From NCBI RefSeq assembly GCF_011734195.1, contig NZ_JAANTH010000003.1:1-64000 (forward strand): a stretch of 64,000 nt of DNA. Direction: 5' to 3'. A program made the position numbers and the translations under genes. The DNA is from Halobacterium sp. R2-5 (GTDB lineage Archaea; Halobacteriota; Halobacteria; Halobacteriales; Halobacteriaceae). Below are positions 1 through 9,859 of the stretch, in pieces (positions within the stretch are counted from its first letter, which is position 1; each line of letters starts with the position of its first letter). Under the pieces are notes generated by a model, which did no database searches, was not told where the DNA came from, and saw nothing but the letters and a program-made list of their open reading frames with translations.

Positions 1-680
1 ACGACGTCCGCGCAGGTGTAGACCATGTCGCCGGTGTTCTCGTACTGCTTGCGGTCGCCGTTCAGTTCGAGTTCCATCTGGAGGTCCTGGGGGTCGTCAA
101 TCTCGTCGGCGGTGACGACAGCGGGGCCGATGACGGTGAAGGTGTCGTAGGATTTGCGGTTCGAGCGGTCCTGGTCGCCGCGCACGGAGATGTCAAGGAG
201 AATCGTGTACCCGAAGATGTGCTCCCAGGCGTCCTCGGCGTCGACGTCTTTGACGTCGTCTTCCATGACGAATGCGAGTTCGATTTCGTGGTCGACGCGG
301 CGGTCCGAGAACGGCAACTCGACGCCGTGGTCGGGGCCGACGACGCTCGACGGCGCTTTGAGGAAGTAGCCTTTGTCCTCGATGCTGAACCACTCCTCGG
401 TGGTGATGTCGCGGTCGGCGAGGGCCTCCTCGATGTGGTTTTCGTAGTTCAGGGGTGCGGCGATAACCTTGCCGGGGCGTTCGACGGGGGAGCCGAGGTC
501 GACCTCACTGCGGTCGTAATCAGGGTCTTCGTCGGCGTACTGGCTGGCGTCGTAGTCGCCGTTGATGTACTCGACGAGCGGGTCGGCGGCATCGATGCCG
601 AGTCGGTCGGTCAGGTCGACGACGCCGTCGTCGTCGGTGAGCACGCCCAGGCGGTCCTCGTTGAAGCGAACAAATCGCAT
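1..680 (-). CDS. Fumarylacetoacetate hydrolase family protein, C-terminus beyond the window
   Basis: The minus-strand frame is open from the ATG at 680 to the left edge, giving 226 codons starting MRFVRFNEDR; the 3' end is missing. The middle carries the FAH-fold metal-binding pattern: an E-x-E pair in DHEIELAFV and, about 30 residues on, an acidic residue in LLDISVRGDQ, the position of the usual NDVSARD motif. Members hydrolyse or decarboxylate 2-oxo acids or acylpyruvates with Mg or Mn in aromatic degradation, and exact substrates cannot be read from sequence. The N-terminal ~75 residues form the small beta-rich domain common in the family. No neighbour on the left is visible. Family call firm, substrate unknown. 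Confidence 0.85.
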   Translation of the reverse strand, partial: MRFVRFNEDRLGVLTDDDGVVDLTDRLGIDAADPLVEYINGDYDASQYADEDPDYDRSEVDLGSPVERPGKVIAAPLNYENHIEEALADRDITTEEWFSIEDKGYFLKAPSSVVGPDHGVELPFSDRRVDHEIELAFVMEDDVKDVDAEDAWEHIFGYTILLDISVRGDQDRSNRKSYDTFTVIGPAVVTADEIDDPQDLQMELELNGDRKQYENTGDMVYTCADV

Positions 681-1356
681 GTGTCATGCTGGGGCGAGCA
701 TCCCCATAAATCATCGGACTCCCGGCCGAGCGTTACTACTGACGGGGTTTGGACCAGTTGGCGGTCCCATCGTCGCGAACCGATGTGAACGATACTTCGA
801 CTAGTTCGACGTCACAGGGGCCGCTGTGGATACCGGATTGTCCTGACTCTGGCGTGGCTGGTTAGGAGTGCCGGCGGTACGCTGTCGGGTTAGAAGAGTG
901 GGATTTCACATAACCGAAGCGAATGGGATTAGGAACTCGAAGCTGACTCCTTGGAAATTGGGGCGACCAGCGTCTGAGTGGCGGGACTGGCTAGTTCGTG
1001 GCGTCGTTTTACAGAATATTCGAGTGAAAACCCGCCGATTACCCCTCCGAATCCGGAACTTCCGGGGCCTGTACGCCGATGGTCGATATCGCTCCAGGGG
1101 AAGCTAGTTCGGTATTATCGAAGTAGAGTGTGTCGCTGGGGATTACATCCATACAGTTGTAAGCCAGTGTCTGGGAGAGGTAGAGTCGGACAGCCGTAGC
1201 GGGAACAACTTCGCGCGCTTCCGGACCGCTGACAGTCGGAACGCGCGCCTTCGCGACGCTCGACCAGACTCACCAACAGACCCGCCGTACGGAAACCGGA
1301 CTCAGGATCAGAGAGCGGTGCGACAGTTGCCGTCCACGCGACTGTCGTGTTGGCCC
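681..1356. other. Gene-free stretch with two inverted repeats
   Basis: I see no convincing gene here; short open frames have unnatural composition and no recognisable motif. Two inverted repeats stand out. One pairs TTCCG (1219-1223) with CGGAA (1237-1241) inside GC-alternating flanks. The other pairs CGACAGT (1321-1327) with ACTGTCG (1341-1347), just beyond the stop of the minus-strand regulator gene, where it could mark its 3' end, although no T-run follows. Confidence 0.4.
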
Positions 1357-2112
1357 CTACTTCGTGGCTATCGAAGCTTCGAGTTCATCGACGACGTCTT
1401 GGAGCAGGCCGGCGAGTTCCTCGTCCGGCGGAAGCCGATACGGTGGGCCGGAGACGTCCAGTGATCCGAATACGCCACCGTCCGGGTCGTCGACCGGGAC
1501 GGCCACTGAACGGAGCCCCTCCAGCGCCTCCTGGTCGTTGACAGCGTACCCACGCTCTCGGGTCCGTGCGAGTTCGGCGCGGAGTTCGTCTCGGTCGACG
1601 ATGGTGTTCTCCGTCTCCTGTGGCAGTCCCCACCGGTCCAGAACCGCTTCGCGACGCTCCTCGTCGAACTCGGCGAGCATGGCTTTGCCGCTGGCCGAGT
1701 TGTGCATGTAGAAGTAGCGGCCGACCTGATACCCTTCGCTCGCGGGGTTGTTGGTCTCGTCGAAGAGAATGATGCTGCGACCGTTCTCCTCGACGGCGAA
1801 GTTGACCTCCTCGTTCGTCACGTCTGCGAGCTCGAACGCCTTCTCTTTCGCTAACCGGTATCGGTCGTCGCGGTAGCGAGCGATTTCCCCAAGATGGAAA
1901 AGATTCAGTCCGAGATGATATTCGTCACCGGCCTTGGTGACGTACCCGAACTCCTCCAGGGTGTTGAGGTGGGTGTACAGCGTGCTCGATGAGAGGCTCA
2001 TGTGGTCGGCGATCTCCGAGAGCGTTGCACCGCCGAGCTCTTCGATGGCGTCGACGATGCGCAGCGACATCGCCGTGGTCTTCCGCCACTCGCCGTCGTT
2101 TTCGCGGTCCAT
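1357..2112 (-). CDS. IclR family transcriptional regulator
   Basis: The product is 251 residues, the usual IclR length. Residues ~15-75 form an N-terminal winged helix-turn-helix (SLRIVDAIEELGGATLSEIA, then SSSTLYTHLNTLEE). The rest is the IclR effector-binding domain, with HNSASGKAML near residue 140 and the RERGYAVNDQE segment near 195, both family hallmarks. IclR proteins in haloarchaea commonly control catabolic genes and bind small organic acids. A TATA-like box lies 26 nt before the ATG at 2112, so the message is probably leaderless. The gene is divergent from the threonine ammonia-lyase gene and is the natural candidate to control it and the glycine cleavage operon; that link is inference from position. 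Confidence 0.9.
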   Translation of the reverse strand: MDRENDGEWRKTTAMSLRIVDAIEELGGATLSEIADHMSLSSSTLYTHLNTLEEFGYVTKAGDEYHLGLNLFHLGEIARYRDDRYRLAKEKAFELADVTNEEVNFAVEENGRSIILFDETNNPASEGYQVGRYFYMHNSASGKAMLAEFDEERREAVLDRWGLPQETENTIVDRDELRAELARTRERGYAVNDQEALEGLRSVAVPVDDPDGGVFGSLDVSGPPYRLPPDEELAGLLQDVVDELEASIATK

Positions 2113-2133
2113 ACGTACGTCTACCCAGCGAGA

Positions 2134-2142
2134 CCCTTAAAT
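2134..2142 (-). promoter_or_regulatory. TATA-like box of the IclR gene
   Basis: On the minus strand this reads ATTTAAGGG, centred about 26 nt before the ATG at 2112, which fits a leaderless haloarchaeal promoter. Confidence 0.5.
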
Positions 2143-2192
2143 CTCCGTCCGGCCGACGTAATTTCCAGTATGGGGAAAACAATCACCGATAG

Positions 2193-2208
2193 AACATGAA
2201 TAAATGTT
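2193..2208. promoter_or_regulatory. Candidate operator in the divergent intergenic region
   Basis: The sequence AACAT-GAATAA-ATGTT is a perfect 5-bp palindrome with a 6-nt spacer in the AT-rich gap between the IclR gene and the threonine ammonia-lyase gene. Palindromes of this size are typical of dimeric winged-helix regulators. Assignment to this IclR protein is inference. Confidence 0.3.
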
Positions 2209-2394
2209 TATTTCTTGGCTGATATCGTCGAGAACACCCCTCGGATACAAACATTCAGTCAGATACGCTCGTCTGTCATTCGACCGGAAGGCCCGAACGG
2301 GTCACCCTGCGTGGCCGAACAGAGCGTTCTTCCCCACATTTCGAATTATGCTGTGTACAGCGCTCTCGAGGGCGCTGTCCCGGCCACCAGTATC

Positions 2395-2400
2395 TATAAA
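2395..2400 (+). promoter_or_regulatory. TATA box upstream of the threonine ammonia-lyase gene
   Basis: A clear TATAAA. Transcription would begin near 2420-2425, leaving a leader of about 70 nt before the preferred ATG at 2491. An in-frame ATG at 2419 lies close to the expected transcription start and is the alternative. Confidence 0.5.
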
Positions 2401-2490
2401 TCACAGCGAGCGAATAGAATGAACATCGGTACTTCCGGATCGGTATCCCGCCCAACCCGGTTGGAAGGTACCCGTCCGCTCAGGAGAACT

Positions 2491-3711
2491 ATGTCCATCG
2501 AATTCGAAGCCATTCAGCGAGCCCAAGACCGCATCGACGACGAATCGGTTGCTAGAGAAACACCGATCGAAACGAGTCGGACGCTAGACCACGACACTGA
2601 CGGCCGAGTGTTCCTGAAAATGGAACATCTTCAGCGAACGGGCTCGTTCAAGACCCGGGGAGCCTACAACAAACTCTCCCAAATCGAAGAAGACGACGAG
2701 CAGACTGCCGAACGGGCGATTGCCGCCAGCGCTGGCAACCACGCCCAAGGCGTCGCGCTCGCCGCGGCGAAGACGGGCCTTGACGCCACCATCGTCATGC
2801 CGACGAACGCGCCACAGTCGAAGATCGACGCGACGCGGGGCTACGGTGCCGACGTCGAACTCCACGGCCAGAACTTCCAGGCGGCGATGAACCACGCCCA
2901 ATCACTGGTCGACGAGAACGCCGTCTTCGTACACGCCTACGACGACCCCGACATCGTCGCTGGCCAAGGGACACTTGGTCTCGAGATTCTCGACCAGGTC
3001 CCAGACGCCGACACGGTCGTTGTACCGATCGGCGGCGGCGGACTCATCGGCGGCGTCTCGAAAGCCATTGCGGAACGAGCGCCATCCGTGCGCGTCGTCG
3101 GGGTTCAGGCCGAAGACGCGGCGACTGTCCCACAGAGCCTCCAGAAGGGTGCCCCTCAGACAATCGACTCGGTCCAGACGATCGCCGACGGAATCGCTAC
3201 GGGCGGCATCTCGGAACTCACGTACGACCTCATCGACCAGCACGTCGACGAGGTAGTGACGGTCTCAGACACGGAGATCGCACATAGCATCCGCTACCTC
3301 CTCGAACGCACCAAACAGATGGTCGAAGGAGCGGGTGCCGCGACCGTCGCGGCACTCCTGAACGACTACGTCGACGTCACCGACGAGACGATAGTACCGG
3401 TGCTCAGCGGGGGGAACCTCAGCGCGACGATGCTCCAGCGGACGCTCACACACGAACTCACCTACCGGCAGCAACTCGTCCAGCTCCGGGTCCGGATCAT
3501 CGACGAGCCCGGCAAGATGGGGGACATCGCGAGCATCATCGCCAATGAGAACGCAAACATCCGATCAGTCAACCACGAGCGCGCCGTCGACGAACTGAAA
3601 GTCGGCGAGGCGTACCTCGACATCCGGATCGAGACTAGCGGCAATCGACACACTCGCCGCATCATCCAAGCGATCGAAGACGCAGACTACGAAGTCTCCC
3701 GCCTCAACTGA
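2491..3711 (+). CDS. ilvA: Threonine (serine) ammonia-lyase, PLP-dependent, with C-terminal ACT domain
   Basis: Fold-type II PLP enzyme converting threonine to 2-oxobutyrate and, usually, serine to pyruvate, with ammonia release. The Schiff-base lysine is in RTGSFKTRGAYNK, followed by the substrate loop SAGNHAQGVA and the phosphate-binding IGGGGLIGG. The last ~75 residues (VQLRVRIIDEPGKMGDIAS) form one ACT domain, as in the ~400-residue catabolic form rather than the long biosynthetic one. The start at 2491 gives 406 residues and is preceded by GGAG; the frame stays open upstream to 2215, but that part does not look like the family. Divergent from the IclR gene and just upstream of gcvT. The enamine it releases is the substrate of the RidA encoded at 9860-10237. 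Confidence 0.93.
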   Translation: MSIEFEAIQRAQDRIDDESVARETPIETSRTLDHDTDGRVFLKMEHLQRTGSFKTRGAYNKLSQIEEDDEQTAERAIAASAGNHAQGVALAAAKTGLDATIVMPTNAPQSKIDATRGYGADVELHGQNFQAAMNHAQSLVDENAVFVHAYDDPDIVAGQGTLGLEILDQVPDADTVVVPIGGGGLIGGVSKAIAERAPSVRVVGVQAEDAATVPQSLQKGAPQTIDSVQTIADGIATGGISELTYDLIDQHVDEVVTVSDTEIAHSIRYLLERTKQMVEGAGAATVAALLNDYVDVTDETIVPVLSGGNLSATMLQRTLTHELTYRQQLVQLRVRIIDEPGKMGDIASIIANENANIRSVNHERAVDELKVGEAYLDIRIETSGNRHTRRIIQAIEDADYEVSRLN

Positions 3712-3796
3712 CATACGGTGTGGCGTCTCACGGACGAACCACGGAGTTCGCGTCGTTACCTAGTGTGACGCAGTCGGGATTGTCCCCACGACAAGC

Positions 3797-3802
3797 TATA
3801 TA
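3797..3802 (+). promoter_or_regulatory. TATA box of the gcvT operon
   Basis: TATATA centred about 27 nt before the GTG at 3827. The expected transcription start coincides with the start codon, so the glycine cleavage message would be leaderless. This supports the GTG start. Confidence 0.6.
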
Positions 3803-3826
3803 CTGTTCCAGACGAGCATTCGAAGC

Positions 3827-4918
3827 GTGTCGACCAGAAAGCCACCTCTCCACGAGACGCATTTGCAGTCCGGTGCCGACTTCACCGACTTCGGCGGCTG
3901 GGACATGCCGGTCTCGTTCGACTCGATTCGAACCGAGCACGCGGCAGTCCGCGACTCGGCTGGCATCTTCGATGTTAGCCACATGGGCGAAGTCACGGTC
4001 GGCGGACCGGACGCCACCGAACTGACGAACCGGCTCACGACCAACGACGTGACCGAGCTCGACCCGGGCGACGCCCAGTACGCCTGTATCCTCTCCGAAG
4101 ACGGGACGATCATCGACGACACCGTCGTCTACTTCCAACCCGACGGCGAGGAGTACCTCTTCGTTCCCAACGCCGGGAACGACGAGGCGATGGCCGACCG
4201 CTGGACCGACCACGCGGCGGCACACGACCTCGAGGCGACCGTCACGAACCGCACCGGCGAACTCGGGATGTTCGCTGTCCAGGGCCCGGACGCGGTCGAA
4301 GCCGTCCAGACGGCCGCGACCGACCCCCTCGAGGACGTGTCCCGGTTTAGCGCGCGCGACACGACGATCAACGGCGCCGACTGTCTCGCCGCCCGAACCG
4401 GTTACACCGGCGAGGACGGCTTCGAGTTGATTTTCGACACCGACGACTCCAAAGCTGTCTGGGACGCGTTCGACGACGTGCAGGCCTGTGGGCTCGGTGC
4501 GCGTGACACGCTCAGGCTGGAGGCCGGGCTGTTACTCTCCGGGCAGGACTTCCACGTCGAGGACGAACCACGGACACCCTACGAGACGCGGCTGAGCTTC
4601 GTGGTCGACGATTCGAAGTCGTTCTTCGTCGGCCAGGCGGCGCTTCAGGATGCCGCCGACCCGGACGAGCTACTCGTCGGCCTGGAACTGGACGAACGCG
4701 CCGTCCCCCGTCACGGGTATCCGATTCTGCACGACGGCGAACAGGTCGGCCACGTGACCAGCGGGACGATGAGCCCGACGCTCGAGGTTCCGATCGCCCT
4801 CGGCTACGTGGACGCCGCGTACGCCGACGAAGGGACCTCGCTGGCCGTCGAGGTACGCGACCGGTCGGCGGCAGCGACGGTCGTCAGCCACCGGTTCCTC
4901 CAGGAGCACCGCGAATAA
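3827..4918 (+). CDS. gcvT: Glycine cleavage system T protein (aminomethyltransferase)
   Basis: Transfers the methylene group from the aminomethyl-lipoyl H protein to tetrahydrofolate and releases ammonia. The 363-residue product matches the family length and opens with the typical FTDFGGWDMPVSF and HAAVRDSAGIFDVSHMGE. The region around ARTGYTGEDGFEL and GLGARDTLRLEAG is the folate-binding core. The C-terminal barrel (PRHGYPI, GHVTSGTMSPTL) is complete. A GTG start is chosen because a TATA box lies 27 nt upstream. It is the first gene of a tight run gcvT-gcvH-gcvPA-gcvPB, with gcvH starting 27 nt downstream. Confidence 0.95.
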   Translation: MSTRKPPLHETHLQSGADFTDFGGWDMPVSFDSIRTEHAAVRDSAGIFDVSHMGEVTVGGPDATELTNRLTTNDVTELDPGDAQYACILSEDGTIIDDTVVYFQPDGEEYLFVPNAGNDEAMADRWTDHAAAHDLEATVTNRTGELGMFAVQGPDAVEAVQTAATDPLEDVSRFSARDTTINGADCLAARTGYTGEDGFELIFDTDDSKAVWDAFDDVQACGLGARDTLRLEAGLLLSGQDFHVEDEPRTPYETRLSFVVDDSKSFFVGQAALQDAADPDELLVGLELDERAVPRHGYPILHDGEQVGHVTSGTMSPTLEVPIALGYVDAAYADEGTSLAVEVRDRSAAATVVSHRFLQEHRE

Positions 4919-4945
4919 ACGACCAGCGACTCACAACACCAACCA

Positions 4946-5329
4946 ATGGCATTTGACGTACCTGACGGACTGTACTACACTGAATCGCACGAGTGGATCG
5001 ACCCGGACGGCGACACAGCGAGAATCGGCATCACCGACTTCGCACAGGACGAACTCGGTGACATCGTCTTCGTGGAACTGCCAGCGACCGACGCCGAACT
5101 CGACGAAGGCGACGAGCTCGCAGTCATCGAGAGTATCAAGGCCGTGTCCGACGTCTACACTCCAGTTGCTGGGGCCGTCGTGGCCGGTAACGAGGCGGTC
5201 GGGGACGAGCCCGAACTCGTCAACGACGACCCGTACGGCGACGGCTGGCTCGTCGAACTGGAGCTCGACGAGGACTTCGACACGGACTCGCTCCTGTCGG
5301 CCGCCGAGTACCGCGAACAAATCGAGTAG
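4946..5329 (+). CDS. gcvH: Glycine cleavage system H protein, lipoyl carrier
   Basis: Small swinging-arm protein of 127 residues, normal for the family. K65 in the motif [14 protein letters not shown] is the lysine that receives lipoate. The C-terminal half ([15 protein letters not shown]) is the typical H-protein end. It accepts the aminomethyl group from the P protein and passes it to the T protein; its lipoate is reoxidised by the lipoamide dehydrogenase encoded at 8279. The lipoyl synthase gene at 11622 probably serves it. Co-transcribed with gcvT and the P-protein genes. Confidence 0.95.
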   Translation: MAFDVPDGLYYTESHEWIDPDGDTARIGITDFAQDELGDIVFVELPATDAELDEGDELAVIESIKAVSDVYTPVAGAVVAGNEAVGDEPELVNDDPYGDGWLVELELDEDFDTDSLLSAAEYREQIE

Positions 5330-5347
5330 TTGCCCGGACGACCAACA

Positions 5348-6709
5348 ATGTCACAGCAAACCCAGAACACGAGAAGCGAGCGTCAGTCCGGAGGCAGCCC
5401 GTACGCACCGCACACGGCAGCTGACGTCGAAGCGATGCTCGACGTCATCGGCGCCGAATCCGTCGACGACCTGTTCGACGTTCCGCCATCAGTTCGGTTC
5501 GACGGCTCGTTCGGGATCGAGGCGTCGTCGGAGCAGGCGGTGGTCCGTGACGTCTCGGACACGCTTGCGCAGAACGAACAGCTCACCGAGTTTCTCGGCC
5601 GGGGACGGTACAATCACTACGTTCCCTCTGTCGTCGACGACCTCTCGTCACGATCGGAGTTCCTCACGTCGTACACACAGTACCAGCCCGAGGTCGCGCA
5701 GGGGTTCCTGCAGGCCTTGTTCGAGTACCAGTCGATGCTCGCCGAACTGACTGGCCTCGAGGTGGCAAACTGTTCGATGTACGACGCGGCGACGGCGCTG
5801 GGTGAGGCAGCGCTGCTCGCCGACCGCGTCCGGGGGACGAGCGGTTCGGAGGTGCTGGTCTCGGACCTGGTTCGTGAGGAGCGGCTGTCGGTTCTCGAGA
5901 ACTACCTCACCGGGAACGACATGACGGTTGCGACGTACCCAACCGAGGACGGAATCACCGATCAGGAAGCCCTCGCCGACCACGTCACCGACGAGACGGT
6001 GATGGTGTACGCCGAGAATCCCACCGCTGTCGGCACCATCCAGGAGGACCTCGCGGCAGTCGGCGACGTCGCCGACGAGCACGACGCGCTGTTCTGTCTG
6101 GGCACCGACCCGGTCGCGCTCGCGCTGCTCGAAGAGCCGGCCGCCGTCGGCGCCGACGTCGTCGTCGGGGACGCGAGCGTCCTGGGACTGTCGTCGGCCT
6201 ACGGACTGGGACTTGGACTGTTCGCGACCCGAGAGGACTATCTCCGACAGGTCCCGGGCCGACTCGTCGGCGCCAGTGAGGACACAGACGACAGGCGCGC
6301 GTACACGTTGACCCTGCAGACCCGGGAACAGCACATCCGGAAGGAGCGCGCGACGTCGAACATCTGCACGAACCAGGCGTGGGTCGCGTTGCGGACCGCG
6401 ATTCACGTCGCCTGGCTCGGCACGACCGGGCTGGTCGACCTGGCCGAGGAGTGCGTCCAACTCCCGCGCGAACTGGCCGCCGAGGTCGACGACATTGAGG
6501 GTGTCACTGCACCGGTCCACGACCGCCACCACTTCCGCGAGTTCCTGATGGAGACGCACCGGGACGCCGAGCAGGTCGCCGCCGGCCTCGAGGCTGAAGG
6601 ATTCGCGGTACACGCCGTCGACGAACACCACGTCCAGGTCTGTGTCACTGACACAAACCGCCACGAGTGCAGCGAGTTCGTGGACGCCGTTGAGGAGGTG
6701 GTCGCCTGA
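5348..6709 (+). CDS. gcvPA: Glycine dehydrogenase (decarboxylating) subunit 1
   Basis: N-terminal half of the split P protein, the two-gene form usual in archaea and Gram-positive bacteria. The product is 453 residues. Motifs include [27 protein letters not shown] and [11 protein letters not shown], all typical of subunit 1, which shapes the active site but does not carry the PLP lysine. The ATG at 5348 is preferred to the TTG directly after the gcvH stop because MSQQTQNT begins a natural N-terminus and sits 18 nt after gcvH. The TGA overlaps the ATG of gcvPB (TGATG), so the two subunits are translationally coupled. Confidence 0.95.
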   Translation: MSQQTQNTRSERQSGGSPYAPHTAADVEAMLDVIGAESVDDLFDVPPSVRFDGSFGIEASSEQAVVRDVSDTLAQNEQLTEFLGRGRYNHYVPSVVDDLSSRSEFLTSYTQYQPEVAQGFLQALFEYQSMLAELTGLEVANCSMYDAATALGEAALLADRVRGTSGSEVLVSDLVREERLSVLENYLTGNDMTVATYPTEDGITDQEALADHVTDETVMVYAENPTAVGTIQEDLAAVGDVADEHDALFCLGTDPVALALLEEPAAVGADVVVGDASVLGLSSAYGLGLGLFATREDYLRQVPGRLVGASEDTDDRRAYTLTLQTREQHIRKERATSNICTNQAWVALRTAIHVAWLGTTGLVDLAEECVQLPRELAAEVDDIEGVTAPVHDRHHFREFLMETHRDAEQVAAGLEAEGFAVHAVDEHHVQVCVTDTNRHECSEFVDAVEEVVA

Positions 6710-8133
6710 TGCAGCGCTACGAACAGGCCGTCTGGAGCGAGACGGACGGCCCCCGGTACGAGCCCCTGCTCGCGGAGAAGAACGAACGGACAGTCGACGT
6801 CCAAGAGCGGTCGTCGCTGCCCGATGACGTGACGCGAGACTCCGTGACGCTCCCGGAACTATCGGAGCCCGAGATCGCGCGCCACTACACGCGGCTCTCT
6901 CAGATGAACTACGGCGTCGAGAACGGGCCGTTCCCGCTCGGCTCGTGTACGATGAAGTACAACCCCAAGTTCACTGAGGAAGTCGCTGCACTTCCCGACG
7001 CGGCCGTGCATCCGGACCGGTCGGCCGAGAGCACGCAGGGCACGCTCGCGGTGTACGCGAAACTGCAGGATTATCTGGGCCGGATCGGCGGGATGGATGC
7101 GGTCACGCTGCAGCCACCGGCGGGTGCTGCCGGCGAGTTCACGGGTATCCTCGTCGCCAGGGCGTACCACGAGCACAACGGCGAGGGGGACCGTAGCGAA
7201 GTGATTGTTCCCGCGAGCGCCCACGGGACGAACTTCGCGAGCGCGGTGATGGCGGGCTACGACGTGGTCGAACTCCCGCCGGGCGACGACGGACGAGTTG
7301 ATCTCGACAGCCTGGAGGCAGCCGTCAGTGAGGACACGGCGGCGCTGATGCTCACGAACCCGAACACGCTCGGGCTCTTCGAGCGCGACATCGAGGAGAT
7401 CGCGGACGTCGTCCACGACGCCGGCGGCCTGCTGTACTACGACGGCGCGAACCTCAACGCGCTCCTGGGGCAGGCCCGGCCTGGCGATATGGGCTTCGAC
7501 ATCATGCACTTCAACCTCCACAAGACGTTCGCGACGCCCCACGGCGGCGGCGGCCCGGGCGCGGGACCGATCGGCGTCACCGAGGAGTTAGCCGACTTCC
7601 TCCCCGCACCGCAGGTGGGGGACGACGGCGACGAGTACGAGCTGTACGAGCCGGAACACTCCATCGGGAAGGTCCACGGCGCGATGGGGAACTGGCTCGT
7701 CCTGTTGAAAGCCTACGCCTACATCGAACGGCTCGGCGACGACGGGCTAGCGGACACGAGCTCGAAGGCGGTGCTGAACGCGAACTACCTCGCCGAACAG
7801 CTCGACCTAGACGTCCCGTTCGGTCCGTTTCACCACGAGTTCGTCGCCAGCGCAGGCGAGCAGGACGCCGCCGACTTTGCCAAGCGGATGCTGGATTACG
7901 GCGTCCATCCGCCCACGACGAAGTGGCCGGAGATCGTCTCCGAGGCACTCATGACCGAGCCGACAGAGCTGGAGAGCAAGGACACCCTCGACCAGCTCGC
8001 GGACGCGTTCAACGCGGTGGCCGACGAGGACGAGCAGTCACTATCGGACGCGCCATCGTCGACGGCGGCCGGTCGCATCGACCAGACGAGTGCAGCCCGG
8101 AATCCGCGGCTGTCCTGGCACGACCTCGAGTGA
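6709..8133 (+). CDS. gcvPB: Glycine dehydrogenase (decarboxylating) subunit 2
   Basis: PLP-carrying half of the P protein, 474 residues. K272 in NLHKTFATPHGGGGPG is the Schiff-base lysine, followed by the glycine-rich loop found in every P protein. Upstream motifs GSCTMKYNPK and HGTNFASAV are also diagnostic. With GcvPA it decarboxylates glycine and loads the aminomethyl group onto lipoyl-GcvH. The start overlaps the gcvPA stop by one base. The C-terminal tail after residue ~430 is rich in Ser, Asp and Ala and looks like a haloarchaeal extension. Confidence 0.95.
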   Translation: MQRYEQAVWSETDGPRYEPLLAEKNERTVDVQERSSLPDDVTRDSVTLPELSEPEIARHYTRLSQMNYGVENGPFPLGSCTMKYNPKFTEEVAALPDAAVHPDRSAESTQGTLAVYAKLQDYLGRIGGMDAVTLQPPAGAAGEFTGILVARAYHEHNGEGDRSEVIVPASAHGTNFASAVMAGYDVVELPPGDDGRVDLDSLEAAVSEDTAALMLTNPNTLGLFERDIEEIADVVHDAGGLLYYDGANLNALLGQARPGDMGFDIMHFNLHKTFATPHGGGGPGAGPIGVTEELADFLPAPQVGDDGDEYELYEPEHSIGKVHGAMGNWLVLLKAYAYIERLGDDGLADTSSKAVLNANYLAEQLDLDVPFGPFHHEFVASAGEQDAADFAKRMLDYGVHPPTTKWPEIVSEALMTEPTELESKDTLDQLADAFNAVADEDEQSLSDAPSSTAAGRIDQTSAARNPRLSWHDLE

Positions 8134-8278
8134 CGCGGCAGGCTGGGCGACCGGTAACGGTCGTGCCAGTGCTCGACGCAGCCCTCCGGTAGCACTGCGG
8201 CTATTCCGGGTAGCGAAGGCGTGACGGGGAAGAATTAACACGCGGCGGCCGAGAGTGTTTCGGGAGGGTAGCACACTC

Positions 8279-9697
8279 ATGCTAGAGACAGATGTACTCG
8301 TCATCGGTGGCGGTCCAGCGGGCTACGTCGCGGCCATCCGCGCGGGACAGCTCGACAAAACGGTCACGCTCGTCGACCGGAGCGGCGTCGGCGGAACGTG
8401 TCTGAATCACGGCTGCATTCCCTCGAAGGCGCTCATCGACGCGGCCGACGACGTTCACGCGGTTCGGAACGGAGAGGACCGCGGCATCGAGGCGGACGTC
8501 GCGGTAGACTTCGAAGGCCTCGTGGGCTGGAAGGACCGCGTCGTGCGCCGACTCACGAAGGGAGTCGAGAAGCTCTGCAAGGCAAACGGCGTGACGCTTC
8601 GCGAGGGGACAGCCCGGTTAGTCGGAGACCACCGCGCGGAAATCAGGACAGGCGGGAACGGTGACGCGGAAACGGTCGCGTTCGATCACGCGATCGTTGC
8701 CACCGGCAGCAGCCCGATCGAACTCCCGGGGTTCTCCTTCGACGACGACCCGATTCTGGACGCGAAGGCGGCACTGGACCTCGATACACTCCCCGACGAA
8801 CTGGTTGTCGTCGGCGCCGGCTACATCGGGATGGAGCTGTCGACGATGTTCGCCAAGCTCGGGACGGACGTGACCGTCGTCGAGATGCTGGACGCGCCGC
8901 TGCCCCGGTACGCGGACGACTTGACCCAGCCGGTGGCGAAGCGCGCGGAGAAGCTCGGGCTGTCGTTCCGGTTCGGTCGCGTGGCGTCTAACTGGGAGCG
9001 GGTCGACGACGGACAGATACGGATCACGACCGAACCAGCCGAAGACGGAACGGACGAGGATGCGGTCGAATCGTTCACGGCCGACAAAGTACTGGTCGCA
9101 GTCGGCCGTGAACCGGTCTCTGATACAGCCGGAATCGACGCTCTCGCCGTCGAGTGCGACGAGAACGGGTTCGTCGAGACGGACGAATTCGGGCGGACGA
9201 ACGTCGACCACGTCTTCGCCGTCGGTGACGTGGCGGGCGAACCAATGCTCGCCCACGAAGGCACCGCTGCGGGCGTCGTCGCGGCCGAGGCGATTGCAGG
9301 CGCGGAGCCCGACCCGGTCGGCACCGTTCCGAGCGTCGTGTTCACCGACCCCGAGATCGGGGCTGTCGGGCTGACCGAAGCCGAGGCACGCGAACGGGGA
9401 TACGAACCGACGACAGGTGAGTTCCCGTTCCGCGCGAGCGGCCGCGCGCTGGCGGCCGACGAACGAGCCGGGTCTGTGAAGCTCGTCGCGGATGCCGGTT
9501 CCGGGACCATTCTCGGCGGGCAAATCGTCGGTCCGGAGGCGTCCGAGTTGACCGCCGAAATCGGCCTGGCGGTCGAACAAGCGCTGACGCTCTCGGACGT
9601 CGCGACGACCGTCCACGCGCATCCCACCCTCTCTGAAGCGATTATGGAAGCGGCCGAATCCGCGCTCGGCCACCCAATCCACACCTTCGACCGATGA
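8279..9697 (+). CDS. lpdA: Dihydrolipoamide dehydrogenase (glycine cleavage L protein, E3)
   Basis: Flavoprotein of 472 residues that reoxidises dihydrolipoyl groups with NAD+. Visible are the FAD dinucleotide-binding GGGPAGY (residues 10-16), the redox pair C41 and C46 in GGTCLNHGCIPSK, the NAD-binding GAGYIGME near 180, the FAD-binding AVGDVAGEPMLAHE, and the catalytic dyad H448-E453 in HAHPTLSE near the C-terminus. The ATG at 8279 follows a GGGAGGG stretch by about 10 nt, so this gene, unlike most here, seems to use a Shine-Dalgarno site. About 145 nt separate it from gcvPB. It could also serve the acetoin-type dehydrogenase at 46-51 kb, which has no E3 of its own in the window. Confidence 0.95.
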   Translation: MLETDVLVIGGGPAGYVAAIRAGQLDKTVTLVDRSGVGGTCLNHGCIPSKALIDAADDVHAVRNGEDRGIEADVAVDFEGLVGWKDRVVRRLTKGVEKLCKANGVTLREGTARLVGDHRAEIRTGGNGDAETVAFDHAIVATGSSPIELPGFSFDDDPILDAKAALDLDTLPDELVVVGAGYIGMELSTMFAKLGTDVTVVEMLDAPLPRYADDLTQPVAKRAEKLGLSFRFGRVASNWERVDDGQIRITTEPAEDGTDEDAVESFTADKVLVAVGREPVSDTAGIDALAVECDENGFVETDEFGRTNVDHVFAVGDVAGEPMLAHEGTAAGVVAAEAIAGAEPDPVGTVPSVVFTDPEIGAVGLTEAEARERGYEPTTGEFPFRASGRALAADERAGSVKLVADAGSGTILGGQIVGPEASELTAEIGLAVEQALTLSDVATTVHAHPTLSEAIMEAAESALGHPIHTFDR

Positions 9698-9859
9698 CTG
9701 CCGCCACCTAGCCACGCTAGCGACGACGACATCGTGTGCCGGGGCTGCAATGCGACAACACGTCTGTCTGGCGGGCTACGGGACTACCACCCGTCGAAGT
9801 TACACGCTCTCGTCCAGAACGGTAGAATTGAGGTCGGGAGTCCGCCGGGAGTGGTTCCG

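Noticed and set aside
2215-2490. N-terminal extension of the threonine ammonia-lyase
   Set aside because: The frame is open, but the sequence is not like the family, a TATA box lies inside it, and the start at 2491 gives the normal 406-residue length.
3712-3826. A glycine riboswitch upstream of gcvT
   Set aside because: The predicted leaderless transcript leaves no 5' leader for an aptamer, and I see no conserved aptamer pairing.
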